A DNA stretch of 64,000 nucleotides from Lacinutrix sp. Hel_I_90 (lineage in GTDB: Bacteria; Bacteroidota; Bacteroidia; Flavobacteriales; Flavobacteriaceae), in NCBI RefSeq assembly GCF_000934685.1, contig NZ_JYNQ01000001.1, positions 744,001-808,000 on the forward strand. The letters run 5' to 3'. Under the pieces are notes generated by a model. The model ran no database searches, had not been told where the DNA came from, and worked only from the letters and a program-made list of their open reading frames with translations. Each line of letters begins with the position of its first letter. The stretch's first letter is position 1. This document shows, in pieces, positions 53,358 to 62,491 of this stretch. The position numbers and the translations under genes are program-made.

Positions 53358-54770
53358 TCGTGACTACTGAAGCTGATAATTGTGATACGACTTTAGAAGC
53401 TACTTATTCAGATAGTACAGCTGCTGGTTCTTGTGCTAATGCCTCAGTGATTACAAGAACTTGGACACTAACGGATGATTGTAATAACACCACCACTGCG
53501 GTACAAACCATTACTATTGAAGATACTACGGCGCCAAGCTTTACGGTGCCTGCTGATATAACAATCAACTGTGAGCAAGATCCTAGTGATTTAAGTCTAA
53601 CCGGTGATGTAACTACTGAAGCTGATAATTGTGATACGACTTTAGAGGCTACTTATTCAGATACAACAGCTGCTGGTTCTTGTGCTAATGCCTCAGTAAT
53701 TACCAGAACTTGGACACTAAGCGATGACTGTAATAACACCACCACTGCAGTACAAACCATTACTATTGAAGATACTACAGCGCCAAGCTTTACGGTACCT
53801 GCTGATATTACTATCAACTGTGAGCAAGATCCTAGTGATTTAAGCCTAACAGGTGATGTAACTACTGAAGCTGATAATTGTGATACCACTTTAGAAGCTA
53901 CTTATTCAGATGCAACGGCTGCTGGTTCTTGTGCTAATGCCTCAGTGATTACCAGAACTTGGACACTAAGCGATGACTGTAATAACACCACCACTGCAGT
54001 ACAAACCATTACTATTGAAGATACTACGGCGCCAAGCTTTACGGTGCCTGCTGATATAACTATCAACTGTGAGCAAGATCCTAGTGATTTAAGCCTAACC
54101 GGTGATGTAACTACTGAAGCTGATAATTGTGATACCACTTTAGAGGCTACTTATTCAGATGCAACGGCTGCTGGTTCTTGTGCTAACGCCTCAGTAATTA
54201 CCAGAACTTGGACACTAACTGATGATTGTAATAACACCACCACTGCAGTACAAACCATTACTATTGAAGATACTACAGCGCCAAGCTTTACGGTGCCTGC
54301 TGATATTACTATCAACTGTGAGCAAGATCCTACTGATCTAAGCCTAACAGGTGATGTGACTACTGAAGCTGATAATTGTGATACGACTTTAGAGGCTACT
54401 TATTCAGATACAACGGCTGCTGGTTCTTGTGCTAATGCCTCAGTGATTACCAGAACTTGGACACTAACTGATGATTGTAATAACACCACCACTGCGGTAC
54501 AAACCATTACTATTGAAGATACTACAGCGCCAAGCTTTACGGTGCCTGCTGATATTACTATCAACTGTGAGCAAGATCCTAGTGATTTAAGCCTAACAGG
54601 CGACGTGACTACTGAAGCTGATAATTGTGATACCACTTTAGAGGCTACTTATTCAGATAGTACGGCTAATAATGCCTGTACCACGGTGATTACCAGAACT
54701 TGGACACTAACTGATGATTGTAATAACACCACCACTGCGGTACAAACCATTACTATTGAAGATACTACGG
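45580..54770 (+). repeat. Tandem coding repeats, 37 units of 249 or 243 bp
   Basis: Counting the block TAPSFTVPADITINCEQDP gives 37 units from 45591. Most are 249 bp (83 residues); units with NNAC in place of AAGSCAN are 243 bp (for example those around 46709, 47201, 47942, 49181, 51167 and 54649). Variation is confined to a few sites: SD/TD, S/T/A before TA, A/S in (A/S)GSC, D/E in LDAT/LEAT, PSD/PTD. Synonymous variants (GGTGATGTA/GGCGACGTG) mark blocks that have been copied as groups. A diverged unit flanks each end (about 45400 and 54775). Confidence 0.95.
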
Positions 54771-55573
54771 CGCCAGAATTAATAAGTCCTATAGATACGA
54801 CTATCAATGTGGTTTGTTCTGAAATACCAGAAATCCCTACTGTGGAGTTTAGCGACAACTGTTCTAGTACAGCAGATATTTTGGTCGTATTTGAAGAGAC
54901 AAATGGATTCAATGAAAATGGTGAAGACTATCAAATAATAAGAGAGTGGACAGTAAGTGATGCTTGTGAGAATACTGCTGTTTATACACAAATATTAAAT
55001 GTTAGTAATGAAAATACTGTCATAGAAGTAAATGATGAGCGCTGTACAGATGATGGTAATATTGACTTATTTGATTACTTAGCTGCTGAAACAGATACTA
55101 CTGGTACTTGGGAAATAGTTTCAGGCAATACTACAATAACAGATGGAATTTTCGATCCATTAGCGGCTGAATTAGGAGCTTATGTATTTAGCTACGTATC
55201 GACCACGGACTTTTGCCGAGAAACAACAAGAGTTACTATAGATATTAATGATGATTGTGTAGTTTTACCTTGTGGCGTTGAAGCCTTTAAAATTTCAAAA
55301 GCCATAACACCAAATGGTGACGGTTATAATGATTTCTTCGCTGTACAAGGTTTAAGCAAATGCGGATTCGTTATTAATTTAAAAATATTTAACAGATATG
55401 GTGGTATCATTTTTGAAAGCGAAAACTATCAAAACGACTGGGATGGCTCTTCTATTAAAACCTCTCTCGGAGGTGCTGATAAATTACCAAACGGAACCTA
55501 TTACTATGTGATTGTTTTGAAAGATAGCGGCTTAGACCCTATGACCGGACCATTATATCTTGGAACAAAATAA
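53360..55573 (+). CDS. Giant T9SS adhesin, C-terminal part with type B sorting domain
   Basis: This 737-codon frame continues the repeat series after the break at 53355, opening with GTG only by chance, so it is the C-terminal third of the gene at 43722 and not a separate gene. It holds the last five to six repeats, a diverged repeat (VVCSEIPEIPTVEFSDNCSS), a linker domain (ERCTDDGNIDLFDYLAAETD) and the gliding-motility/T9SS type B C-terminal domain: SKAITPNGDGYNDFFAVQGL, LKIFNRYGGIIFESENYQND, LPNGTYYYVIVLKD. That domain is the export and anchoring signal. It is followed after six bases by the porP/sprF-like gene. Confidence 0.88.
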   Translation: MTTEADNCDTTLEATYSDSTAAGSCANASVITRTWTLTDDCNNTTTAVQTITIEDTTAPSFTVPADITINCEQDPSDLSLTGDVTTEADNCDTTLEATYSDTTAAGSCANASVITRTWTLSDDCNNTTTAVQTITIEDTTAPSFTVPADITINCEQDPSDLSLTGDVTTEADNCDTTLEATYSDATAAGSCANASVITRTWTLSDDCNNTTTAVQTITIEDTTAPSFTVPADITINCEQDPSDLSLTGDVTTEADNCDTTLEATYSDATAAGSCANASVITRTWTLTDDCNNTTTAVQTITIEDTTAPSFTVPADITINCEQDPTDLSLTGDVTTEADNCDTTLEATYSDTTAAGSCANASVITRTWTLTDDCNNTTTAVQTITIEDTTAPSFTVPADITINCEQDPSDLSLTGDVTTEADNCDTTLEATYSDSTANNACTTVITRTWTLTDDCNNTTTAVQTITIEDTTAPELISPIDTTINVVCSEIPEIPTVEFSDNCSSTADILVVFEETNGFNENGEDYQIIREWTVSDACENTAVYTQILNVSNENTVIEVNDERCTDDGNIDLFDYLAAETDTTGTWEIVSGNTTITDGIFDPLAAELGAYVFSYVSTTDFCRETTRVTIDINDDCVVLPCGVEAFKISKAITPNGDGYNDFFAVQGLSKCGFVINLKIFNRYGGIIFESENYQNDWDGSSIKTSLGGADKLPNGTYYYVIVLKDSGLDPMTGPLYLGTK

Positions 55574-55579
55574 AATTTA

Positions 55580-56524
55580 ATGAAAAAAAACACGTCCTAC
55601 ATATTTGTCTTTCTATTGTTTTGTTGTGCCTTTTCATATGCACAACAGCTCCCTCAGTTTTCGCAATATATGTTTAATACCATCTCTATAAACCCCGCTT
55701 ATGCTGGTAGTAGAGAAACCTTAAGTGTTGTTGGCTTGCATAGGAGCCAATGGGTTGGCTTAGAAGGTGGCCCTACAACGCAAACACTTTCTATACATTC
55801 CCCTTTGAGAAACGAAAAAGTCGGTTTAGGACTCTCTGTTATAAATGATCAACTTGGCTTCGAGAATTTTGTATTTGTATATGGTGATTTCTCATATACC
55901 ATTAATACCGGAGAAAAAACAAAACTAGCATTTGGTTTAAAGGCTGGTCTAACTCATTATAATTTAGACAACTTTGGTTTTTTAGATGATGATGCCGTAT
56001 ATTCTGACCCCTTTTTCAGTGATGTTAGTAGCCGTTGGAATCCTAATATAGGTCTTGGTTTATTTTGGCATACAAACAAGTGGTATGTTGGCTTATCTGC
56101 ACCAAGAGTATTAAACACCGATTATAATTTATCAAACAGGGTTGAAAATGTAGATTATTTAGCGCTTGAGCGTATTGGTTATTACCTAACTGGTGGATAT
56201 GTCTTTAATTTGAGTGAAAATACAAAATTTAAACCTGCGGTTTTAGCAAAAGTGACTAATGGCGCTCCGATCTCTTTTGATATTAATGCCAATTTTCTGT
56301 TTTTTGAAAAACTTTGGTTAGGTGGAGGTTATAGATACAATCAAGACACGACCACTCTAGGCGGGCTCATAGATTTTCAAGTGTCACAAGAATTGCGAAT
56401 TGGTTACACCTATGAATATTTTCTCTCAGATTTAAGACCTTATACCAGCGGTACTCACGAAATACTGTTAATGTACGAGATATTCAAACCTCAAAAACGA
56501 ATTAAATCACCTAGATACTTTTAG
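55580..56524 (+). CDS. PorP/SprF-family outer-membrane protein
   Basis: A 314-residue barrel-like protein with a signal peptide (FVFLLFCCAFSYAQQ). It matches the PorP/SprF family: LPQFSQYMFNTISINPAYAG, LSVVGLHRSQWVGLEGGPTT, RNEKVGLGLSVINDQLGFEN, ending HEILLMYEIF. In F. johnsoniae, SprF is needed for export or attachment of SprB. Members paired with a type B CTD protein are thought to act as its dedicated partner. Here it follows the adhesin by six bases, so this one most probably serves that adhesin. Confidence 0.93.
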   Translation: MKKNTSYIFVFLLFCCAFSYAQQLPQFSQYMFNTISINPAYAGSRETLSVVGLHRSQWVGLEGGPTTQTLSIHSPLRNEKVGLGLSVINDQLGFENFVFVYGDFSYTINTGEKTKLAFGLKAGLTHYNLDNFGFLDDDAVYSDPFFSDVSSRWNPNIGLGLFWHTNKWYVGLSAPRVLNTDYNLSNRVENVDYLALERIGYYLTGGYVFNLSENTKFKPAVLAKVTNGAPISFDINANFLFFEKLWLGGGYRYNQDTTTLGGLIDFQVSQELRIGYTYEYFLSDLRPYTSGTHEILLMYEIFKPQKRIKSPRYF

Positions 56525-56531
56525 TTACTAA

Positions 56532-58478
56532 ATGAAAAATATTTTATTCATATTATCCTTTATGTTTTGTGCTGTACATTCTCAGGCACAGGTAAAAGTT
56601 GCCGATCAGTTTTTTAAAGACTATGCTTATTATCAGGCGACGGAATTGTATTTGGAAGTACTCAAAAAAGGAGACACGACAGCACATGTACTTTCAAGAT
56701 TAGGAGATTGTTACTATAATAATTCTAACGTGAAATTAGCGAGTTACTGGTATGAGAAAGCAGTAAGTAATTATGATGATATTGATTCTGAGCATTTATA
56801 CAAATACATACAAACACTTCGCAGCTTAAATCAATTTGAGAAAGCAAAAATTTGGACTCAAGTTTTTAAAGAACGTAAACAGAATGACAAACGTTTTAAA
56901 GATGAAGATAGTTTTGATATCGAAAAATTTGAAGCGTTAGAATCTATAGAACACGTGTATGTCGATTTTGAAAACCTTGAGATTAATTCTGTATACGCAG
57001 ATTTTGGGAGTTTTGAAAAAGATGGAATCCTATACTTCGCTACTTCCCGAGTTAACGATACCATAACAGATCCTAAAAAGTTATATCAGTGGAATAAAGA
57101 ACCTTTTCTTGACATTCATCAAGCTAAAGTTGAAATCATTGCTGGTAAAAAAATAGTAAGTGATGCGCACTCACTTGTTTCTGAACATATCAATTCAAAC
57201 TTACATGAAGCCTCTGTAACCGTTAGTAACGACGGTAATACTCTTTATTTTACAAGAGATAATTTTAATAAAAAGAATAAAGCGGCATATGATAAAGACG
57301 GGACGTCAAATTTACGAATTTACCGAGCGACTTTAAAAAATGGTCAATGGACCGAGATTACAGATTTACCTTTTAACGATGATGCTTTTTCTAATGGCTC
57401 ACCAGCTTTAAGTCCAGATGGTAAGGTCCTGTATTTTGTTTCAGACAGACCTGAAAGTATTGGCCAAACAGATATTTTTAAAGTTAACATAAAAAGTGAT
57501 GGTACCTTCGGAACACCGACGAATTTAGGTCGAGAAATTAACACTGAAGGCCGCGAAAATTTTCCGTTTATCGCAAAAGATTCTACGCTCTATTTTTCTT
57601 CAGACGCGCATTTAAATCTAGGACTATTAGACATTTTTGAATCTAATATTCTTAAAATTAATAAAAAGGATACCACATCTGTTTACCTAAAAAATCTTGG
57701 GGCCCCTTACAATAGTGGTTTTGATGATTTTGCCTTTTTCATAGATTCAGACACTAATACCGGTTATTTTTCATCTAATCGTGAAGGCGGAAAAGGTAGT
57801 GACGACATCTATGCCTTTGGCAGATATGAATGTAAGCAATTAATTACAGGCATTACAAAGGATAAAATCTCGCTTGAAACTATAGCTGACGTGACTGTTA
57901 AATTAATGGATGAGTCTGGTAAAGTTATAGAAACTGTAACTTCTGACGCCAATGGGTTTTATGAGTTTAAAGACGTAGGTTGTGAAAAAAAATACACCAT
58001 ATTAGCGGGGAAAACGGATTACAGACCTGATCAAAGAGAGATGACAACCACCAAAAATAATGGTGATGAAATACAACTTGAATTATTTTTAACGCCGTTA
58101 ATTATAGACAGTGAGATTGTTATTAATCCTATTTTCTTTAACTATGATAAATCTACCATCAGGCCTGATGCTGCTTACGAATTAGAAAATATTGTAGCAG
58201 TCATGCGAGAACATCCAAATATGGTCATCAAAATTGAATCTCATACTGACAGCCGTGGAAGAGACGCATACAATATGAAACTCTCAGATAGAAGAGCAAA
58301 AGCTACCCGAGATTATCTATATAGTCGAGGTGTTTTGGCTAATAGAGTCGTTAGTGCCATAGGATATGGCGAATCACAACTTATAAATGATTGTCAAAAT
58401 GATGTCAAATGTAGTGAAGAAGAACATCAGATGAATAGGCGTTCTAAATTTATAATCATTAGCGGTTATAATGAATAA
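56532..58478 (+). CDS. OmpA-family protein with TPR and PD40 repeats
   Basis: A 648-residue envelope protein. The signal peptide is ILSFMFCAVHSQAQ. A TPR-like part follows (AYYQATELYLEVLKKGDTT, LGDCYYNNSNVKLASYWYEK). A WD40-like/PD40 propeller is at about 150-430 (NTLYFTRDNF, KVLYFVSDRPESIGQTDIFK, TLYFSSDAHLNLGLLDIFE, GYFSSNREGGKGSDDIYAFG). A carboxypeptidase-regulatory-like domain is at about 435-520 and an OmpA peptidoglycan-binding domain at about 530-648 (FFNYDKSTIRPDAAYELENI, SHTDSRGRDAYNMKLSDRRA). This architecture is the regular third gene after a SprB-like/PorP pair and probably anchors the complex to peptidoglycan. Confidence 0.92.
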   Translation: MKNILFILSFMFCAVHSQAQVKVADQFFKDYAYYQATELYLEVLKKGDTTAHVLSRLGDCYYNNSNVKLASYWYEKAVSNYDDIDSEHLYKYIQTLRSLNQFEKAKIWTQVFKERKQNDKRFKDEDSFDIEKFEALESIEHVYVDFENLEINSVYADFGSFEKDGILYFATSRVNDTITDPKKLYQWNKEPFLDIHQAKVEIIAGKKIVSDAHSLVSEHINSNLHEASVTVSNDGNTLYFTRDNFNKKNKAAYDKDGTSNLRIYRATLKNGQWTEITDLPFNDDAFSNGSPALSPDGKVLYFVSDRPESIGQTDIFKVNIKSDGTFGTPTNLGREINTEGRENFPFIAKDSTLYFSSDAHLNLGLLDIFESNILKINKKDTTSVYLKNLGAPYNSGFDDFAFFIDSDTNTGYFSSNREGGKGSDDIYAFGRYECKQLITGITKDKISLETIADVTVKLMDESGKVIETVTSDANGFYEFKDVGCEKKYTILAGKTDYRPDQREMTTTKNNGDEIQLELFLTPLIIDSEIVINPIFFNYDKSTIRPDAAYELENIVAVMREHPNMVIKIESHTDSRGRDAYNMKLSDRRAKATRDYLYSRGVLANRVVSAIGYGESQLINDCQNDVKCSEEEHQMNRRSKFIIISGYNE

Positions 58479-58540
58479 TCATAATTCCTGTTATTCCGTT
58501 TATCATCCTGGTTATAATTAGTACAAGTAAAACATTATAA

Positions 58541-58568
58541 AAAAAGCACTTCAAATTGAAGTGCTTTT
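58541..58568. terminator. Bidirectional terminator after the adhesin operon
   Basis: AAAAAGCACTTC and GAAGTGCTTTTTTT pair around AAATT; T runs lie on both sides. It ends the adhesin-porP-ompA operon and the convergent CAP-domain gene. Confidence 0.9.
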
Positions 58569-58590
58569 TTTAATATAATCAACCACACTT

Positions 58591-59082
58591 TTATTTTTTA
58601 ATAAATATATTAGTAAAGTACCATTTACCCTCTGGGCTCTGCTCTGCAGATACATCGAAATTGGTAAAATCACCTTCAATATTTTGCTTATGCCCTTCAC
58701 TATTTATCCAAGCATTTACAACAGCTTGCGCACTTGTAAATCCGTAGGCAACATTCTCTGTCACCAATTGGGCTCCAGCATTATTTTCCAAGTAAGATTT
58801 ACGAGAATAAAAATTGGCATGCGATACACTATCTGCTTCAACCATGTACTCCGTATGCTTGTAAGCTTGAGACTTTACAATATTATGCTCACTTAAGGCA
58901 GTAAGACCTTGAGACATTCTATAGTCATTTATAAGTGCTATAATCTCAATTTCAATAGCTTTAGATTCGGGAATAAAAACGGTTGCAGGAGTGTCCTGTA
59001 GTTCTTCAACACTATCGGTTGAACATGAAGTCGAAAGTATTAGTACAAAGAAAACTAACACAAGGTTAAGTACATTTTTCAT
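58591..59082 (-). CDS. CAP-domain (SCP/PR1-like) lipoprotein
   Basis: A 163-residue lipoprotein with lipobox LILSTSC (Cys20). The CAP domain shows IEIIALINDYRMSQGLTALS, SQAYKHTEYMVEADSVSHAN (the His and Glu pocket), ENVAYGFTSAQAVVNAWINS, EGHKQNIEGDFTNFDVSAEQ and YFTNIFIKK. Bacterial CAP proteins are secreted and of mostly unknown function. An in-frame ATG 36 bases upstream exists, but the ATG at 59082 (MKNVLNLV) leaves a normal signal peptide and is chosen. Confidence 0.88.
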   Translation of the reverse strand: MKNVLNLVLVFFVLILSTSCSTDSVEELQDTPATVFIPESKAIEIEIIALINDYRMSQGLTALSEHNIVKSQAYKHTEYMVEADSVSHANFYSRKSYLENNAGAQLVTENVAYGFTSAQAVVNAWINSEGHKQNIEGDFTNFDVSAEQSPEGKWYFTNIFIKK

Positions 59083-59271
59083 AAGGGATACATTGTTTGG
59101 GGACTTAAATATACCCAAGCAAGCTCCAAAATAATGTTAACAAAATGTTAAAATCGATGAAATACATGTATTTTAACGAAAATAAGTGCTTTTTATCGAT
59201 TAAATAAGGTTTGTGGTCAAAAAAATATGTATTTGAACAGGCTAAAACTATATTTCATCGAAACCTCTTAG

Positions 59272-59919
59272 TTATGGAGATAATCGCGATTTTACCCATT
59301 CAAAGTCTGCATTGAGTTTATAATCAATTCGATCATGTAATCGGTTGGGTCTGCCCTGCCAAAATTCCATTTCTACCGGCTTTACAATATAGCCTCCCCA
59401 AAATTCTGGCCTTTTTAACGCCTTTCCTTCAAACTCCTTTTCAAGCATTAGCAATTTAGATTCTAATACGTCTCTATCTTTTAGAACGCTACTCTGTATA
59501 GAAACGATAGCTCCTAATTGACTACCTCTAGGCCGAGATTCAAAATAACCGTCACTTAAATTCTTAGCTATTTTTTCTGCTTTACCTTTTATAATGATTT
59601 GCCGTTCGGCAGCAGCCCAAAAAAAAGACAGACAAACATTGGGATTGGCTTGTATGGCTTTACCTTTTTCACTTTCATAATTAGTATAAAAAATAAAGCC
59701 CTCATACGTATATTTTTTAAGGAGTACTACTCTACTTTTTGGAAAACCATCTAAGCCTATCGTTGCAATAGTCATCGCATTGATTTCATCTTCTGGAAAA
59801 CTAGCATCTACCTCTAAAAACCAATCTCTAAATAACTCCAATGGGTTATCAGGTGTATTATTTAGTAAGAGTTCTCCTTTTTCGTATGATTTGCGATAAT
59901 GCCCTAAGTCTTTTTCCAT
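59272..59919 (-). CDS. pdxH: Pyridoxamine 5'-phosphate oxidase
   Basis: A 215-residue FMN enzyme that oxidises pyridoxamine- or pyridoxine-phosphate to PLP. DPLELFRDWFLEV-like start (NPLELFRDWFLEV), GFPKSRVVLLKKYTYEGFIF, ANPNVCLSFFWAAAERQIII, SRPRGSQLGAIVSIQSSVL and EFWQGRPNRLHDRI are the PNPOx blocks. Length is normal. Confidence 0.95.
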   Translation of the reverse strand: MEKDLGHYRKSYEKGELLLNNTPDNPLELFRDWFLEVDASFPEDEINAMTIATIGLDGFPKSRVVLLKKYTYEGFIFYTNYESEKGKAIQANPNVCLSFFWAAAERQIIIKGKAEKIAKNLSDGYFESRPRGSQLGAIVSIQSSVLKDRDVLESKLLMLEKEFEGKALKRPEFWGGYIVKPVEMEFWQGRPNRLHDRIDYKLNADFEWVKSRLSP

Positions 59920-60067
59920 ATAACAATTTACGTGATTTTACTTTTTTTAGAGGAATTATATTAAAATAATTGATGATAGTAATTGAGATGAACACCAATT
60001 ATAGTTTCTATTCTAATAATTATTAGCTTGATTGGTTTAAAAACCTATTCATTTTAAGGCTTCCACT

Positions 60068-60973
60068 TTAGAATTCGAATACTTTCCCATCATCAGCCAA
60101 TTCGACATTTTCAAAATATTCATTAGCTTCTACTTTGAACAGGTTTAAATCATCATAACGTGTAGAATAATGACCTAATATTAGCTTTCCAACATTTGCT
60201 TGACTAGCAATTTTGGCCGCTTCTTTAGCCGTGCTATGCTTTGTTTTTGGTGCCAATAGTGCATGTTGCTCTAGGAAAGTAGATTCATGGTATAAAGCAT
60301 CTACACCGGTTATGAGCGGAATGATATCTTCCTTATAAGCGGTATCGCTACAAAACGCGTAGCTTTTAGGTTTTTCTGGAGGGCTAGTAATCGTTTCGTT
60401 TTTAATGCGCTCACCTTTATTATTTAGAACATCAAAACCTTGTTTTATTTTTCTATAATAAGCAACATCAATATCAGCATTTAATACAGCATTCATGTCT
60501 AATTTACGCTCACCTACTTTTTCTTTAAAGAGAAAACCATTTGTGTACACCCGATGATCTAATGGAATCGTATATACTTCTACTTTATTATCTTCAAAAA
60601 TAAGTTCTGACCCCGTATTTGTCAATTCATGAAAAATGAGTTGATAATCGGTCCATGAATTCGCGAGTTTCATTTGAAGTGTAATCACTTCTTTTAAACC
60701 TTTTGGTGCATAAATATGCAAATCGGCCTCACGCGTGAGTAAGCGCATTGTCGAAATCAATCCCACTAAACCAAAGCAATGATCGCCATGTAAATGGGAA
60801 ATAAAAATATGTTTAATACGATTAAACTTTATCTTATGTCTCCGCAACTGCACTTGCGTGCCTTCGCCGCAATCGATTAGAAATTGGTGATTTTTAATTT
60901 CTAATACCTGAGCTGTAGGATTAGTAAAAGTTCTTGGAGTTGCACTATAGCAACCTAGAATATTAAGTTTCAT
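60068..60973 (-). CDS. rnz: Ribonuclease Z
   Basis: A 301-residue metallo-beta-lactamase-fold nuclease for the 3' ends of tRNA precursors. It starts KLNILGCYSATPRTFTNPTA; the zinc motif is IFISHLHGDHCFGLVGLIST; the C-terminal ligands are FCSDTAYKED, HESTFLEQHALLAPKTKHST (His and HST) and LGHYSTRYDD. Full length. Same strand as the small STAS-like gene, pyrB and pyrR. Confidence 0.94.
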   Translation of the reverse strand: MKLNILGCYSATPRTFTNPTAQVLEIKNHQFLIDCGEGTQVQLRRHKIKFNRIKHIFISHLHGDHCFGLVGLISTMRLLTREADLHIYAPKGLKEVITLQMKLANSWTDYQLIFHELTNTGSELIFEDNKVEVYTIPLDHRVYTNGFLFKEKVGERKLDMNAVLNADIDVAYYRKIKQGFDVLNNKGERIKNETITSPPEKPKSYAFCSDTAYKEDIIPLITGVDALYHESTFLEQHALLAPKTKHSTAKEAAKIASQANVGKLILGHYSTRYDDLNLFKVEANEYFENVELADDGKVFEF

Positions 60974-61064
60974 TAAATAAAGTTAATTTGTTTTTTAATG
61001 ATTTATATCTCTTAATCCGAATCACAAAAAAAACGAAGAACAGAAGCCTTTTCTATAGCTACTT

Positions 61065-61397
61065 TTAAAACCCTAAATCACGCTCCATTTCATCCATTTC
61101 TATAATATCATAGGCTTCTTTAAGTGTTGGCACTACAACAATCTCATCTGGTGTTTCATTTGCATTAATGGTGTTGGTTACAATAACAAAAGAGTGTTTT
61201 GATGCCCGATGCGTGTTTGAAAGACGTAAAAATTCAATAATATCTTGTAAACCTACCTTTTCTAAGGAAGACAATTGCACAATAATATTATGCTTTTGAA
61301 ATTTTGGATATAGCGCCTCTATCTTTTTTACTAATTCAATAATAGTTGCTTTTTCCTGAGTAATGATAGAAGTATTTCCATCTTGATCTAATATCAT
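61065..61397 (-). CDS. STAS-like protein linked to ribonuclease Z
   Basis: A 110-residue protein with a STAS-like alpha/beta layout (ATIIELVKKIEALYPKFQKH, NIIVQLSSLEKVGLQDIIEF, HSFVIVTNTINANE) and an acidic tail. Homologues lie beside rnz in many Bacteroidota and are often mis-named ribonuclease Z, but no zinc motif is present here. It starts three bases after pyrB and is probably co-transcribed. Function unknown. Confidence 0.7.
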   Translation of the reverse strand: MILDQDGNTSIITQEKATIIELVKKIEALYPKFQKHNIIVQLSSLEKVGLQDIIEFLRLSNTHRASKHSFVIVTNTINANETPDEIVVVPTLKEAYDIIEMDEMERDLGF

Positions 61398-61400
61398 AAT

Positions 61401-62330
61401 CTATTGTTTTATTTTTGAAGCTAATAAATAAATCACAGCCATTCTAACAGCTACACCATTTTGTACCTGATCTAAAATAATTGCTTGTTTAGAATCTGCA
61501 ACATCACTAGTAATCTCAACACCTCTATTAATTGGTCCTGGATGCATGATGGTGATTTCTTTATCTAAAGAATCTAAGAGTGCTTTATTAACTCCGAATT
61601 GTTGTGTATATTCTCGTGTTGATGGAAAATAACTAATTTCCATACGTTCGTTTTGAACGCGTAACATATTGGCTACATCACACCATTGTAAGGCTTTAAG
61701 TAAATTGGTTTCAACTTTAACCCCTAATTTATCAATGTGTTTAGGCAATAAGGTTTTTGGTCCGCAAACCATAACATTGGCGCCTTGCAGTTTTAAAGCA
61801 TATATATTTGACAATGCCACGCGACTATGCAAAATATCGCCAACGATAACGACATTTTTTCCAGCAACATCACCCAATCGTTCTCGTATTGAATAGGAGT
61901 CTAATAAGGCTTGTGTAGGATGCTCATGTGCGCCATCACCTGCATTAATAATATTTGCACTCACATGTTTTGACAAGAACACACTTGCTCCTGGGTTTGG
62001 GTGGCGCATTACCACCATATCTACTTTCATAGATAAGATATTATTTACCGTATCTATTAAGGTTTCGCCTTTTTTAACTGATGACTGTCCTGCTGAAAAG
62101 TTTATCACATCTGCAGACAAGCGTTTCTCTGCTAATTCGAAAGACAGTTTTGTTCGTGTGGAATTTTCGAAAAACAAATTAGCTATAGTAATGTCACGAA
62201 GCGATGGCACCTTTTTAATTGGTCGGTTAATGACTTCTTTAAAATGATCTGCTGTTTCAAAAATAAGTTGAATGTCTTTTTCTTGAAGGTATTTTATTCC
62301 TAATAAGTGATTGACACTTAATTCGCTCAT
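61401..62330 (-). CDS. pyrB: Aspartate carbamoyltransferase catalytic subunit
   Basis: A 309-residue enzyme that joins carbamoyl phosphate and aspartate in pyrimidine synthesis. The carbamoyl-phosphate site is LFFENSTRTKLSFELAEKRL; others are MRHPNPGASVFLSKHV, GDGAHEHPTQALLDSYSIRE and the aspartate-binding region MHPGPINRGVEITSDVAD. It follows pyrR by 161 bases. No regulatory pyrI is visible, as usual outside the enterobacteria. Confidence 0.96.
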   Translation of the reverse strand: MSELSVNHLLGIKYLQEKDIQLIFETADHFKEVINRPIKKVPSLRDITIANLFFENSTRTKLSFELAEKRLSADVINFSAGQSSVKKGETLIDTVNNILSMKVDMVVMRHPNPGASVFLSKHVSANIINAGDGAHEHPTQALLDSYSIRERLGDVAGKNVVIVGDILHSRVALSNIYALKLQGANVMVCGPKTLLPKHIDKLGVKVETNLLKALQWCDVANMLRVQNERMEISYFPSTREYTQQFGVNKALLDSLDKEITIMHPGPINRGVEITSDVADSKQAIILDQVQNGVAVRMAVIYLLASKIKQ

Positions 62331-62491
62331 GGTTTTCTAGTCTTCTTTTGGCAGTCTTTAGTTGCCTGTTGCTATTCGTTTTATAAGCACTTTGACAAGC
62401 TGTCCTTGCTACTCATTTTTTATTACAGTAATACGCAAGATAACAGCTTAAAGGTATTGATTATTTCTCTTTTCTTTCTTTAACCTGGCAT

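Noticed and set aside
45580-54770. Regular direct repeats that could suggest a CRISPR or a non-coding satellite.
   Set aside because: Units are contiguous without spacers, in frame, 243 or 249 bases long and code for a cysteine-bearing domain.
45713-54912. Series of 76-96 codon open frames on the minus strand, one per adhesin repeat (MVSQLSASVV...).
   Set aside because: They recur with the 249-base period and are reverse-strand shadows of the coding repeats; no ribosome-binding sites or independent sense.
61065-61397. Annotation of the 110-residue protein as ribonuclease Z.
   Set aside because: It has no HxHxDH motif; the true rnz is the neighbouring gene at 60068-60973.
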